Positions 15,489 to 24,642 of a DNA stretch of 64,000 bases are shown here, in pieces. Origin of the DNA: an uncultured archaeon (lineage in GTDB: Archaea; Halobacteriota; Methanosarcinia; Methanosarcinales; Methanoperedenaceae); assembly GCA_902386205.1 (NCBI GenBank), contig CABMIH010000075.1, forward strand, positions 1 to 64,000, given 5' to 3'. Made by a program: the position numbers and the translations under genes. The notes beneath the pieces are model-generated. The model was not told where the DNA came from and searched no databases. It saw nothing but the letters and a program-made list of their open reading frames with translations. Position 1 is the stretch's first letter. The number at the start of each line of letters is the position of its first letter.

Positions 15489-16367
15489 ATGAAACAGCAG
15501 GATGCATACAAATTACTTGCCGTATTTTTGATCTTGACAATGGTTTTTTCGGTATTTGCTTATATGTTCAGTGGCCCTATTAATGATACCACGCAAGAGC
15601 AGAACCCGGAAACGCAGCAGGTGAAATATGATCCCCAATTGTGGGAAGTCCACCCGCCTTTTCCTTTTGATTCAATTAATGATGCCCTGAATTTAACACC
15701 TGTGGGGGCAGAGATTGCCAGTTATGCGGATCTTGAAAGAATGTCACCACAAATGGTACAGTGGACCAAAACTGAGTTGCCTGTAACCGAGGTAGATTCG
15801 CTTTATAATTCAAATACTACAAGAATATATTACTCGAGGATCAAGGAAGATAAGAACGAATCGTTCCTCCTGCTGAGCACCATGTATCCTGAAAAGAACG
15901 ATTTTGAATATATTGTAATTCCAAACACAGGTATTCTCAGAAGGCTGGATACAAGAGCTATAAATATCCTGGGCACCCCTGTTATTTATGCGCCTGATGA
16001 TAGGGTGGCCAACGACGTGATAGATATTATTAGCGCTGCCGCAAGCATGAACAAAACCAATACTTCCTATGACCGCTTTGCAGGACTGCTCGATAAAATA
16101 GACCCTGCTCCGTTCCAGATGATAAATTCAAATGTAAGTTATGCAAAACAATTTTACATGGGTATAAAAGAGATCAATGGAAGCTATGAACGGACAACCG
16201 CTTACCTGAATTTGAATTCAAGCACCCTGAAGAAACTCGATCAGTTAAAAGCCAACAGCTCGCAAAATGGTTTTGCACAATATAACATTACGAAGAGCGG
16301 AAACTATACCATAGTCCGGGTAGTTACGCCTGACCTGTTAAAATTATTAACAGAAGAAACTTCTTAA
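15489..16367 (+). CDS. Membrane-anchored extracellular protein of unknown function
   Basis: This 292-residue protein has one N-terminal membrane segment at about residues 8-28 (LLAVFLILTMVFSVFAYMF) and then a hydrophilic domain with many N-glycosylation-type sites (NTT, NES, NKT, NTS, NVS, NSS, NIT). The body is therefore probably outside the cell. No enzyme motif is seen. The start has GAGGGTGC directly before the ATG. It diverges from trpD and shares the TRP-box promoter region, so its expression may respond to tryptophan. Confidence 0.65.
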   Translation: MKQQDAYKLLAVFLILTMVFSVFAYMFSGPINDTTQEQNPETQQVKYDPQLWEVHPPFPFDSINDALNLTPVGAEIASYADLERMSPQMVQWTKTELPVTEVDSLYNSNTTRIYYSRIKEDKNESFLLLSTMYPEKNDFEYIVIPNTGILRRLDTRAINILGTPVIYAPDDRVANDVIDIISAAASMNKTNTSYDRFAGLLDKIDPAPFQMINSNVSYAKQFYMGIKEINGSYERTTAYLNLNSSTLKKLDQLKANSSQNGFAQYNITKSGNYTIVRVVTPDLLKLLTEETS

Positions 16368-16371
16368 GCGC

Positions 16372-16382
16372 AAAATATATAG
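16372..16382 (+). promoter_or_regulatory. TATA box for the L7Ae-S28e-L24e-ndk cluster
   Basis: AAAATATATAG lies about 85 bases before the rpl7ae start. Transcription should begin near 16405, leaving a leader of about 55 bases that contains GGAG nine bases before the ATG. Confidence 0.45.
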
Positions 16383-16459
16383 CACACCATGCTGTAGAAG
16401 AGCCGATACTTTTAACAAATGAATAATGAAGGAAAACAATCCTGAAGGAGTTAATCAAT

Positions 16460-16831
16460 ATGGCACAACCAATGTACATCAAATATGAAGTTCCCGCTGA
16501 ATTAGCCAATAAAGCATTAGAAGCTCTTGAGATGGCACGGGATACTGGAAAGATAAAGAAAGGAACTAACGAGACCACAAAAGCAATCGAACGGGGAGTC
16601 GCTAAACTTGTTATAATAGGCGAAGACGTCAACCCACCAGAGATCGTTGCTCATATGCCTTCACTGTGTGATGAAAAGAACACTCCATATATATTTGTCA
16701 AGAAACAGGTAGAACTTGGAGCAGCGGCAGGATTAAGCGTTGGCAGCGGGGCGGCGGCAATAATTGAACCCGGAAAGGGTAAGGAATTAATCGACGAAGT
16801 TGCACAGAAGGTCCAGGCCCTGAAGAAGTGA
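16460..16831 (+). CDS. rpl7ae: Ribosomal protein L7Ae
   Basis: This 123-residue kink-turn RNA-binding protein is part of the large ribosomal subunit and of archaeal box C/D and H/ACA guide RNPs. The RNA-binding helix-loop [20 protein letters not shown] and [20 protein letters not shown] are standard. It leads the cluster rpl7ae-rps28e-rpl24e-ndk, with five bases to the next gene. Confidence 0.97.
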   Translation: MAQPMYIKYEVPAELANKALEALEMARDTGKIKKGTNETTKAIERGVAKLVIIGEDVNPPEIVAHMPSLCDEKNTPYIFVKKQVELGAAAGLSVGSGAAAIIEPGKGKELIDEVAQKVQALKK

Positions 16832-16836
16832 GATAA

Positions 16837-17052
16837 ATGGCAGACGAAGAAACCGGATATCCTGCCGAAGTGATCGAAGTTATCGGCAAGACAGGAATGC
16901 ATGGTGAGGCCATGCAGGTGCAGTGCAGGATACTTGACGGCAGGGACAAAGGCAGGATCATAACACGGAATGTAATCGGGCCAATAAAGAACGGCGATAT
17001 CCTGATACTGCTTGAGACCTCACGTGAAGCAAAGAAATTGATGTCAAGGTGA
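16837..17052 (+). CDS. rps28e: Ribosomal protein S28e
   Basis: This 71-residue small-subunit protein has the S28e OB fold: [40 protein letters not shown] and the basic tail [10 protein letters not shown]. Length and composition are normal. It is spaced five bases from rpl7ae and four from rpl24e, so the three are co-translated. Confidence 0.96.
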   Translation: MADEETGYPAEVIEVIGKTGMHGEAMQVQCRILDGRDKGRIITRNVIGPIKNGDILILLETSREAKKLMSR

Positions 17053-17056
17053 AGTC

Positions 17057-17251
17057 ATGGAAAAAAAGAAATGTTCTTTTTGCGGCGGCGCTATAGAACT
17101 GGGCACGGGTAAGTTATACGCTAAGAAAGACGGGACCGTACTGTATTTTTGTTCATCGAAGTGCCAGGGCAATTCGGATCTTGGCAGGATACCCCGCAAG
17201 GTCAGATGGACGGAAGCCGGGCGTAAAGCAAGAGGCAAAACAGCTAAATAG
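17057..17251 (+). CDS. rpl24e: Ribosomal protein L24e
   Basis: This 64-residue large-subunit protein has a four-Cys zinc site (C6 and C9 in CSFCGG, C32 and C36 in CSSKC) and the basic [16 protein letters not shown] tail. It ends in TAG; reading through would add about 23 residues out of the ndk frame, so here amber most likely acts as a stop. Confidence 0.96.
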   Translation: MEKKKCSFCGGAIELGTGKLYAKKDGTVLYFCSSKCQGNSDLGRIPRKVRWTEAGRKARGKTAK

Positions 17252-17259
17252 GTGAAACC

Positions 17260-17712
17260 TTGGAGCGCACCTATGTTATGGTCAAGCCTGACGGCGTGCA
17301 GCGCGGGCTGGTCGGAGAGGTAATAAGTCGCATTGAAAAGCGCGGACTTAAAATAGCCGCCCTGCGAATGAACACTATCTCCCGAGATTCAGCTTTGAAG
17401 CATTATGCTGAGCATTCCCAGAAACCTTTTTTCAAATCACTGGTCGATTTCATAACCTCAGGGCCGTCGGTTTCAATGGTGGTAGAGGGAAAAAACGCTG
17501 TTGCCGTCATGCGTGCAATAAACGGCGCTACCAATCCCGCGAACGCAGCTACAGGAAGCATACGTGGGGACTTTGCTCTTGATACGGGGAGGAATATCGT
17601 CCATGCCAGCGATTCGCCTGAATCAGCAAGTAGGGAGATCGAAATCCATTTCAAGGAATCCGAAATAGCAGGATATTCACGGATAGATGAAACCTGGGTT
17701 TACGAAACCTGA
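17260..17712 (+). CDS. ndk: Nucleoside diphosphate kinase
   Basis: This 150-residue enzyme transfers the gamma phosphate between NTPs and NDPs through a phosphohistidine. The catalytic histidine is in [13 protein letters not shown], and the N-terminal [18 protein letters not shown] is diagnostic. The start codon is TTG at 17260, preceded by GGTGA; no ATG fits the family N terminus. It follows rpl24e by eight bases. Confidence 0.97.
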   Translation: MERTYVMVKPDGVQRGLVGEVISRIEKRGLKIAALRMNTISRDSALKHYAEHSQKPFFKSLVDFITSGPSVSMVVEGKNAVAVMRAINGATNPANAATGSIRGDFALDTGRNIVHASDSPESASREIEIHFKESEIAGYSRIDETWVYET

Positions 17713-17736
17713 ATTTTAAAAAAAGCTTCTTTGAAC

Positions 17737-17744
17737 TTAAATAC
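17737..17744 (+). promoter_or_regulatory. TATA box indicating a leaderless aIF5B transcript
   Basis: TTAAATAC is centred about 26 bases before the ATG at 17766, the normal distance from TATA box to transcription start. This suggests a leaderless mRNA beginning at that second ATG rather than at 17760. Confidence 0.5.
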
Positions 17745-17759
17745 TTTTAGTATAATCTA

Positions 17760-19529
17760 ATGACTATGGCACAAAACCTGCGCACTCCCATCGTGTGCGT
17801 TATGGGGCATGTAGACCACGGCAAGACCTCGCTCCTTGACAGGATCCGGGGAACAACAATAGCAGAGCGTGAAGCCGGACTGATAACCCAGCATATCGGT
17901 GCGACCGAAGTAACGCTTGATATAATAAAACGTGTATGTGGGACGGTTTTTAAAGGCGACACAAAAGTACCGGGACTGCTTTTCATAGATACGCCGGGGC
18001 ACAGGGCTTTTACGACATTGAGAGCAAGGGGGGGCGCGCTTGCGGATCTTGCCGTGCTTGTTGTGGATATAAACGAAGGGTTCCAGCCGCAGACCATTGA
18101 AGCCATAGAAATCCTGAAAAGGTTCAAGACCCCGTTCATTGTCGCTGCAAATAAAATGGACAGGATATCGGGCTGGAACTCGCAGCCAGGGCAGCCGTTC
18201 ATACGCTCTTACCCGATGCAGGCAGAGCATGTGAAAACTGCGCTTGATGAAAAAATATATGTTATCATCGGAAAGCTCTATGAAATGGGTTTTAGTTCAG
18301 ACAGGTACGACAGGGTGCGTGATTTCCAGCGAAATATCGGCGTTATACCCTTAAGCGCCAAGACGGGGGAAGGGATAGCGGATCTTCTTATGGTGTTGAT
18401 GGGCCTTGCGCAGAGATTCCTTGAAAAAGACCTGGAATACAGGGCCGTAGGACCCGGGACAGGGACAGTCCTTGAAGTGAAAGAAGAGGTGGGGCTTGGG
18501 ACCACTTTGGATGTGATACTATACGATGGGGAGTTGAATGTCGGGGATACTGTGGTCGTGGGGAGCATGGGTACCCCGATTGTGACGAAAATCAGGGCCC
18601 TCCTGAAACCGCGTCCTCTTTCTGAAATGCGCGCAGAAGAAAAATTCAAGCAGGTAAAGAAGGTAGTTGCGGCTTCGGGTGTCAAGATTGCGGCGCCGGG
18701 GCTTGAAAAATCACTTGCAGGGTCACAGATACGAGTTGTGATTGATAATATCGGCGAAGTTTGCGCGCAGATAAAATCAGAAATAGATGCCGTGAGGATC
18801 GAAACAGAATCAAACGGCGTATTCATCAAGGCCGATACCATCGGCTCGCTTGAAGCCCTTGTGAATGAGTTGAAAAAAGAGAATATACCGATACGCAGGG
18901 CAGACATAGGGGATATATCAAAAAGGGATGTTGCCGAGGTCAAGACCATTAAAGACCCGCTTTTCTCGGTGATCGTCGGGTTCGATGTGGATTTGCTGCC
19001 TGATGCGAAAGAAGAACTTACCGGCTCGGAAATCAAGTTGTTCATAAATGATGTGATATACAAGCTTATTGAGGATTATAAAAAATGGGTGACCGAGCAA
19101 AAACAGCTTATCCAGAAAAAACGTTATGAGACGATCATAAAGCCGGGCAGGTTCATGATACTTCCTGATTGTACGTTCAGGCAGAGCAAGCCCGCTGTTG
19201 TTGGTGTGCGGGTAATGGGAGGTGTCATCAAGACCAACCTTGAGTTGATCAAGGAAGATGGCTCGGTCGTGGGGATAATTAAAGGTATCCAGGAACACAG
19301 CGAGAACCTGAATGAAGCCGCCGCCGGGAAAGAAGTAGCCGTTGCCATAGACGGGCCGATCGTGGGGCGGCAGATCAAGGAAGGGGAGATCCTTTACATA
19401 GACGTGCCTGAGAAACATGCGAAAATCGTGGAACAGGAACTTTTCGAGGCCATGAAAATCGAGGATAAGGAAGCGCTTATGGCTTATATGGAGATAAAGC
19501 GCAGGGGCAATCCTTTCTGGGGGAAGTAG
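17760..19529 (+). CDS. infB: Translation initiation factor aIF5B (IF-2)
   Basis: This 589-residue GTPase promotes subunit joining and initiator tRNA placement. The G1 motif [12 protein letters not shown] begins at residue 16, G3 is DTPGH and G4 is ANKMD; the beta-barrel and C-terminal domains follow at normal length. The start could be 17760 or the ATG at 17766, the latter favoured by the TATA distance. It ends in TAG; the following frame is open for a long way without family resemblance, so TAG is a true stop here. Confidence 0.97.
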   Translation: MTMAQNLRTPIVCVMGHVDHGKTSLLDRIRGTTIAEREAGLITQHIGATEVTLDIIKRVCGTVFKGDTKVPGLLFIDTPGHRAFTTLRARGGALADLAVLVVDINEGFQPQTIEAIEILKRFKTPFIVAANKMDRISGWNSQPGQPFIRSYPMQAEHVKTALDEKIYVIIGKLYEMGFSSDRYDRVRDFQRNIGVIPLSAKTGEGIADLLMVLMGLAQRFLEKDLEYRAVGPGTGTVLEVKEEVGLGTTLDVILYDGELNVGDTVVVGSMGTPIVTKIRALLKPRPLSEMRAEEKFKQVKKVVAASGVKIAAPGLEKSLAGSQIRVVIDNIGEVCAQIKSEIDAVRIETESNGVFIKADTIGSLEALVNELKKENIPIRRADIGDISKRDVAEVKTIKDPLFSVIVGFDVDLLPDAKEELTGSEIKLFINDVIYKLIEDYKKWVTEQKQLIQKKRYETIIKPGRFMILPDCTFRQSKPAVVGVRVMGGVIKTNLELIKEDGSVVGIIKGIQEHSENLNEAAAGKEVAVAIDGPIVGRQIKEGEILYIDVPEKHAKIVEQELFEAMKIEDKEALMAYMEIKRRGNPFWGK

Positions 19530-19690
19530 GTTCCCGGAATACCTCCAAAATACGATTATAGGATTGTGCCAAATTTGTTTGGAGTTATTATTGGGTTTTG
19601 GGGACATAATGTGTAGATGATTTCACAGAAAATATATGAAGCCATTGTATTATCGATATACGGGGAGGCTGGTTTCATTTTTATGCAACC

Positions 19691-19738
19691 GTTTCACCTG
19701 CTGTCTTGCATAAAATGTATCAGTTGTTTCACCTGTTG
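19691..19738. repeat. Direct repeat GTTTCACCTG(C/T)TG upstream of the surface-protein cluster
   Basis: Two 13-bp copies that differ at one base lie at 19691-19703 and 19726-19738, a 35-bp period, about 50-95 bases before the gene at 19786. They are candidate regulator sites for the five-gene surface cluster. The rest of the 256-base gap holds nothing else I can support. Confidence 0.35.
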
Positions 19739-19785
19739 GATGACTTAGAGTGCAAAGATATGCGCTGTAATATAGAGGTGATAAT

Positions 19786-20817
19786 ATGAAAAAATCAATA
19801 CTTATCGGAGTATCCATAGTCGCGGTGCTCGCAATACTCCTTGCAGTAGTCGCGCTGGGCTTTGGCGATGCAAGTACAAAATTCAATGCATTTGCCGATG
19901 CGCAGGCAAATAATAAAATTTCTGAGATTACCATGGAAGGGGCAATCCAACAGGCCCAGTCCAATGTCTCATTCAGGATTCTTGAACCCATGTACATTCC
20001 TTCGGGCTATAAGTTCGATAGCGTAACAGGTACAAAGTTCACGGGGGTTATGATTGACATTGATATGTCATCTTTCTCCTACAAGAATGGAGATGAGCAG
20101 TTAACCATTAAAGAGACAATAGTGGTAAAAACCAGGGATAACAGAACACAATCATCTGACTTACCCAAAGATACAAGGGAAATCGTAAACATAAACGGCA
20201 TCGAAGGACGATATTCTCTGGAAAACGGCATAAAGCTCCTTAGCTGGAAGATCGGGAACCTGAGTTTAAGCATCAAGAGCTGGAAGAATGAAGGCCAGAA
20301 CCAGACAGGCAGTTCCCTTAGCAAAGAAGAGATGATAAAGATCGCGGAATCTGTCAGGGAAAAGACACCTGATGAGGCTGTTGCAGAGGCTCAGGAAAAG
20401 GTTTCATTTAAGATTCTCCAACCTTCTTATATGCCGGCAGGATACAGGATGAACACTTGGCAGGCATCTGGAACAAAGTTCAGGGGATCTTCTCTGGAAG
20501 CTGAACAGGTGATGATTCCCTATATAAAGGGGGATGAGTTCTTCGAGAAGGATGAAAATCTAGACTTAAAAGAACTTTTGATAATAAAAGACGATACCGA
20601 TGTCTCAGAAAGTATATCAGGAACCCCATATAAATTCATAGATATAAACGGGACCCAGGGACGTTTTCTTGAGGAAACAAGCGGTATGAAGTCGCTGAAT
20701 TGGGAAAAAGGCAACCTCAGCCTGACTATCAGCAGTTATGCATATAAAGAGAACAATGTTACAGGTACTTCGATAACCCTGGAAGAGATGGCAAAGATGG
20801 CAAGGTCCGTAAAATGA
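19786..20817 (+). CDS. Membrane-anchored protein with two DUF4367-like repeats
   Basis: This 343-residue protein has an N-terminal hydrophobic segment (residues 4-24, ILIGVSIVAVLAILLAVVAL) and two tandem copies of a DUF4367-like module. The first copy starts near VSFRILEPMYIPSGYKFDSV and the second near VSFKILQPSYMPAGYRMNTW; each ends with INGxxGR and LSW/LNWxxGNLSL, then an EEM helix. The body should face outside. GAGGTG precedes the start. Its last four bases overlap the next gene, so the two are coupled. Function unknown; the duplication is clear. Confidence 0.75.
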   Translation: MKKSILIGVSIVAVLAILLAVVALGFGDASTKFNAFADAQANNKISEITMEGAIQQAQSNVSFRILEPMYIPSGYKFDSVTGTKFTGVMIDIDMSSFSYKNGDEQLTIKETIVVKTRDNRTQSSDLPKDTREIVNINGIEGRYSLENGIKLLSWKIGNLSLSIKSWKNEGQNQTGSSLSKEEMIKIAESVREKTPDEAVAEAQEKVSFKILQPSYMPAGYRMNTWQASGTKFRGSSLEAEQVMIPYIKGDEFFEKDENLDLKELLIIKDDTDVSESISGTPYKFIDINGTQGRFLEETSGMKSLNWEKGNLSLTISSYAYKENNVTGTSITLEEMAKMARSVK

Positions 20818-22577
20818 CCCTGCCATTGGATTTTAAATCACCGCAAAGTTCGCAAAGCATAGCCGCAATGATCTTTGCGCCCTTTGCGTTCCTGCCGATA
20901 AGAGTTCATGCAAATCCCAAGTCAGATCATCGGACACTAACTTTAATACTCTCTGCACTTGTCCTGACAACATCGACGCCTGTCATAGCGCTGGAAGATA
21001 ATCATATTCGTATAGATAACGTCACTTCGATTTCGTCCATCGTCAATCCAGTTATGCTTGATCTTGCAAGGTCTGTTAATGCAGCGCCGGAGCGGAGGAA
21101 TTTTATTCCACCCCAGGCTTTCTGGAGTCCTGATGGAAGCAAGTTGTTAATCAGCAGCATGATAGGATGGTATCCTGGTGATATTGATTTCCGTCCCGCC
21201 AATAGAAACGGGATAGGAGCCATATACATTATGGATGCTGACGGGACCAATCTTACAAAAATAATATCGAACGAGATCAATAATCGCAGTTCTCCGATTT
21301 CGCTATCAATTCCTCTGTATTGGAGCCCTTCGGGAGACAGGATTGCCATCTATGCGCGCAGGTCGAGAATGGGGGGGTTTTATATGCTCGCAAACCCGGA
21401 TGGAACGCAGTTGAGGCCCATCGGCACAAATTTTTCTGACATGGTCTCGATTTTTACGAACCTCTCCGGAACCCAGAACCAGCAGGATTTTGCGTGGAGC
21501 CCGGATGGGACAAAAGCAGTTTTTGTAACGTCTCAAAAGATCTATACAGTAGATGCTGGCGGTTCTGACATGAAACAGCTTGCCAGCGATGTAAATGAAC
21601 CTTATATTACTGGCGTTACATGGAGCTATGATGGAAAAAGAATAGCATTCAGCGGAAAAAACCTGTGGATTATGAATAGCAACGGCACAGATATCAGGTT
21701 GTTCAGTGCTTGCCGCAGTGGGATATGGAGCCCGGATGACAGCAAGATACTGTGTATTTCATCAGAAGAAGCGAATGATCAATTCCTAAGTGTTCTCTAC
21801 CTGATAAATGTAAACAGCGGCAATAAGACCGAGCTTATCAAAAGCGTCGAATTAGGAGACCCTGTCTGGAGTCCGGATGGTAATAGCATATTATTCAAAT
21901 CCTTCACTGAAAGAAAGAATCATGGGATTTATGTAAGCGATTCGCTTGGAAGAAATGTAAAATTAATTTATGATGAAAACAGTTCTTTAGATGCAATTAG
22001 CTGGAATCCTGGGGGGAATAAAATAGCTTTTGCCTCCTTAGAAAACGGAGTAAGTCTTTACACGATAAATCCCGATGGAACGGGGAAGACCCTCCTAACT
22101 TCAAATCTTTCATGGAGCTGGACAAATCCTTATGCATGGAGCCCATCCGGCGATAAGATTGCTTTTTCTTCGAATACTGGTAATGGAGAACATATTTTTA
22201 TTGCGGATCCGGACGGCACTGGACTTACACAGATAACGACAGGTGAAAATAAAGGTTACAGATTGAGCGGTGCGGGGAGCTGGAGTCCGGATGGCAGGAG
22301 ACTTTTGATCGAGTCTATCGGCGGCAGGTCCTGGCAAAGAGAGGTTTTTATAGTCACGCTCTCAGGTTACGATAGTACAATATTCAAACGAGCGCCTGTG
22401 GTTGCCACGCAGGATGTTAGACCCGCAAACAATTCTATCACGATAAAAGAACCACAGGCAGGGCAAACAGACGTGCCGATAGTGATGTCTGATACACCCC
22501 AGCTACCGGGCTTTGATATGATGTTCGCAGCAGAAATTCTATCTGCAATCTATTTAATTAAAAGGAGATATTATTAA
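20814..22577 (+). CDS. Secreted TolB-like beta-propeller with PGF-CTERM anchor signal
   Basis: Up to 587 residues. At least six PD40-type repeats contain variants of W(S/N)PDG or WSPSG (for example FWSPDGSKLLISS, PVWSPDGNSILFKS). A signal-like segment LILSALVLTTSTPVIA lies near residues 44-60. The C terminus LPGFDMMFAAEILSAIYL followed by KRR fits the PGF-CTERM signal cut and lipidated by archaeosortase A. The N terminus is doubtful: the only in-frame ATG choices are 20814 and 20868, and both lie in or beside an 18-bp inverted repeat. Overlaps the previous gene by four bases. Confidence 0.75.
   Translation: MTLPLDFKSPQSSQSIAAMIFAPFAFLPIRVHANPKSDHRTLTLILSALVLTTSTPVIALEDNHIRIDNVTSISSIVNPVMLDLARSVNAAPERRNFIPPQAFWSPDGSKLLISSMIGWYPGDIDFRPANRNGIGAIYIMDADGTNLTKIISNEINNRSSPISLSIPLYWSPSGDRIAIYARRSRMGGFYMLANPDGTQLRPIGTNFSDMVSIFTNLSGTQNQQDFAWSPDGTKAVFVTSQKIYTVDAGGSDMKQLASDVNEPYITGVTWSYDGKRIAFSGKNLWIMNSNGTDIRLFSACRSGIWSPDDSKILCISSEEANDQFLSVLYLINVNSGNKTELIKSVELGDPVWSPDGNSILFKSFTERKNHGIYVSDSLGRNVKLIYDENSSLDAISWNPGGNKIAFASLENGVSLYTINPDGTGKTLLTSNLSWSWTNPYAWSPSGDKIAFSSNTGNGEHIFIADPDGTGLTQITTGENKGYRLSGAGSWSPDGRRLLIESIGGRSWQREVFIVTLSGYDSTIFKRAPVVATQDVRPANNSITIKEPQAGQTDVPIVMSDTPQLPGFDMMFAAEILSAIYLIKRRYY
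20840..20890. repeat. CGCAAAG/CTTTGCG inverted repeat (REP-like hairpin)
   Basis: Arms at 20840-20857 and 20873-20890 pair at 15 of 18 positions; each arm holds two CGCAAAG copies. The loop is 15 bases. Elements of this kind usually sit between genes, but this one lies inside the apparent N terminus of the beta-propeller gene, which suggests that the true start is downstream or that an element inserted there. Confidence 0.6.
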
Positions 22578-22602
22578 GAGAACAGGTAAAGGTGTAATAT
22601 TG

Positions 22603-23193
22603 ATGGTATCAAAAAAAACCGGGATACTTGTAATTGCGGGTGCTGTACTGGTAGTATCCAGTGTAATAGTCACAAGCATGCTGCTTGCAAGCAGGCCCTC
22701 GATCATCCAGGTAAACGACGGGACTTTCAAAATCCTTGAACTTCCTTACACCTATACCAGGAACGATGCTTACGTCCTTGTCATGGGCTCGGCAATCGGC
22801 GGCATGATGCTCTCGTATATTCTCTCATCGTTATTCGCAACAGGAAGAAGTGGGGACAAAGAAATGACAATGATCGAAAAACCGAAAGAAACGCCTTTCC
22901 TGGAAGCTGGCGCATCGGCTATTGCAGAGCAGATTAACGCAGATTCGCAATTGATCGATGCAGTCTTAACAGCGCTGGAAGGGGATGAAAAGAAACTGGT
23001 TAAAGAAATTGCAAGTCACGGAGGTGAGATGCTTCAGAATGAACTTGTACTTACACTGAATTTTTCAAAAGCAAAGGTCTCAAGAATGATTTCGGATCTT
23101 GAAAAAAGAGGATTGGTGGCCAAGAAGCAGTATGGATTGACAAATAAGGTCGCCCTGGTGGATAAACTGAGAGGTGAGAAGAATGAGAAATAA
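22603..23193 (+). CDS. Membrane-bound winged-helix regulator
   Basis: This 196-residue protein has two membrane segments (about residues 7-30 and 60-83) joined by a short outside loop, and a cytoplasmic C-terminal winged helix. In the latter, LVKEIASHGGEMLQNELV and NFSKAKVSRMISDLEKRGLV form helix 2, the recognition helix and the wing. Archaeal proteins of this layout are thought to be membrane-associated transcription regulators. AGGTG lies eight bases before the ATG. It probably senses the envelope or the secreted proteins of its own cluster, which is inference. Confidence 0.75.
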   Translation: MVSKKTGILVIAGAVLVVSSVIVTSMLLASRPSIIQVNDGTFKILELPYTYTRNDAYVLVMGSAIGGMMLSYILSSLFATGRSGDKEMTMIEKPKETPFLEAGASAIAEQINADSQLIDAVLTALEGDEKKLVKEIASHGGEMLQNELVLTLNFSKAKVSRMISDLEKRGLVAKKQYGLTNKVALVDKLRGEKNEK

Positions 23194-24061
23194 AATATTA
23201 ATTGGAATTATTTTGGCAGCGTTGATTTTCGCTACGGTATTTTTCTGGTACACAGGTGAAGCCACTGTGAGCATAGTCAGCCTTGAGTTCCCGCCTGAAA
23301 CTGGACCTTATTATCCTACGATCGGAACACAGGACTCGGGATTCTTATTTATTAACATGCAGAACAATGCCTCCAGTGACGTTAATATAACATTAAAAGT
23401 AAAAAATGCACTTGAAGATGAAAAGGGCAATAGTGTACCATCCTATATATTAGTTTATGGATCATCCAGTCAGCAACCAACAATTTATGAACCTATTGGC
23501 GAAGTCAGGTTAAAGCCAGGCATGAATAACATACGGATTTTTTTCGGCTACCAGGTGCCGGGATCAAAAAAAATCGAAGTTGAAGTTTACCAGAGGGGAA
23601 GGCTTATTGATACGAGGTCAGCAGAAATAGAAGTAGTTCCACCGAATATCGGCGTATCTCTACAATATAGTAATGAATCGCGGCAGGACTATCATATTTA
23701 TAAAGTATTCGGAAGCCTTTCTAATACTGGAATGGGAGCAGCACAGGGCATCGAAGTAAATATCTCTATAATCAACGAAACTACGAACACGGTTGTTTCC
23801 TCGGCCACAAAAGGATACAGTCTTCGAAGGTATGAATTCTACTATCCAATGAGTCTATGGGAAGGAAGTGATAAGAGTCAGGCCACACTGGGTCCAATCG
23901 CTGTTATTGAACTCGCAGAGGGCACTCCTTCCGATGAGAAATACCTGCCTGCATCAACTGTTGCGAAAGGCAGGATCGGGGATAATTTTAAAGTTGTGGT
24001 CACCGCCCGGTGGAGGGATCAAACGGCAAAAGCTGAAATGGATATACCACCAAATACATGA
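23183..24061 (+). CDS. Membrane-anchored extracellular protein with Ig-like/CARDB-type beta domains
   Basis: This 292-residue protein has one N-terminal membrane segment (LIGIILAALIFATVFFWY) and a beta-rich body with about five NxS/T sites (NASSDVNIT, YSNES, VNISIINETT), as in outside-facing glycoproteins. The two halves, ending near VPPNIGVSL, look like tandem immunoglobulin-like domains of the CARDB sort, though no exact family is assigned. The start at 23183 follows GAGGTGA by five bases and overlaps the regulator gene by 11 bases. Confidence 0.65.
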   Translation: MRNKILIGIILAALIFATVFFWYTGEATVSIVSLEFPPETGPYYPTIGTQDSGFLFINMQNNASSDVNITLKVKNALEDEKGNSVPSYILVYGSSSQQPTIYEPIGEVRLKPGMNNIRIFFGYQVPGSKKIEVEVYQRGRLIDTRSAEIEVVPPNIGVSLQYSNESRQDYHIYKVFGSLSNTGMGAAQGIEVNISIINETTNTVVSSATKGYSLRRYEFYYPMSLWEGSDKSQATLGPIAVIELAEGTPSDEKYLPASTVAKGRIGDNFKVVVTARWRDQTAKAEMDIPPNT

Positions 24062-24083
24062 AACATAATGGAGGAACCTGAGA

Positions 24084-24638
24084 TTGATTCAAATAAATAA
24101 AATAAAAAAATCTGGAAAAAACATAGCAATATCATTTGCGCTTTTACTTGTACTGTTTGCGCTGCCCTTCACAGCAAGTGCAGCCCAGGAAAAAAGGGTA
24201 ATGATAAAGGTAGGCGATACCTGGGAAAAAGACGGCTGGAATATTTCTGTGAAATCTATAGATACACAAGGAAAACCGAATTTCGTCATGGTTTCACTTT
24301 CATACTTGGAAAGAACTATCGGAGATACTAAAATTGAGACTGGTAAATCCTATACCTTTAAAGGCAGGAATCCCGATGGCTCAGAAGTGCCGTTATTTAC
24401 TATCAAAGACAGCGGCTTATTTGTTGGTGTAGAGACGAAGGCGTTCAGTCTGGATTTAAACTGGTCAATACCAGATAAAGATGTAGAGATAATTGATGTA
24501 CCTGAAGTGTCCGATCCTGTAAAACCTGAGAGGCCTGTCCCATCACCTACGGCACAGGCAAGCCCTGAAGTGCCGGGATTTGAAGTTTTTGTCGGGATTA
24601 TTGGGATTCTTGTTGTGTGGCTTGGACTAAAAAAATAG
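24084..24638 (+). CDS. Secreted PGF-CTERM surface protein
   Basis: This 184-residue protein has a signal peptide (FALLLVLFALPFTASA, residues 18-33, cut near ASA-AQE), one beta domain and a Pro/Ser-rich stalk (PVPSPTAQASPEVPGF). It closes with PGF, a hydrophobic stretch GIIGILVVWLGL and KK. This is the layout of PGF-CTERM proteins processed by archaeosortase A, whose gene lies 6 kb downstream. No catalytic motif is seen. It is the last of the five genes and ends in TAG. Confidence 0.75.
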   Translation: MIQINKIKKSGKNIAISFALLLVLFALPFTASAAQEKRVMIKVGDTWEKDGWNISVKSIDTQGKPNFVMVSLSYLERTIGDTKIETGKSYTFKGRNPDGSEVPLFTIKDSGLFVGVETKAFSLDLNWSIPDKDVEIIDVPEVSDPVKPERPVPSPTAQASPEVPGFEVFVGIIGILVVWLGLKK

Positions 24639-24642
24639 GGGA

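Noticed and set aside
18278-19063. 261-codon minus-strand frame under infB
   Set aside because: Antisense shadow of aIF5B.
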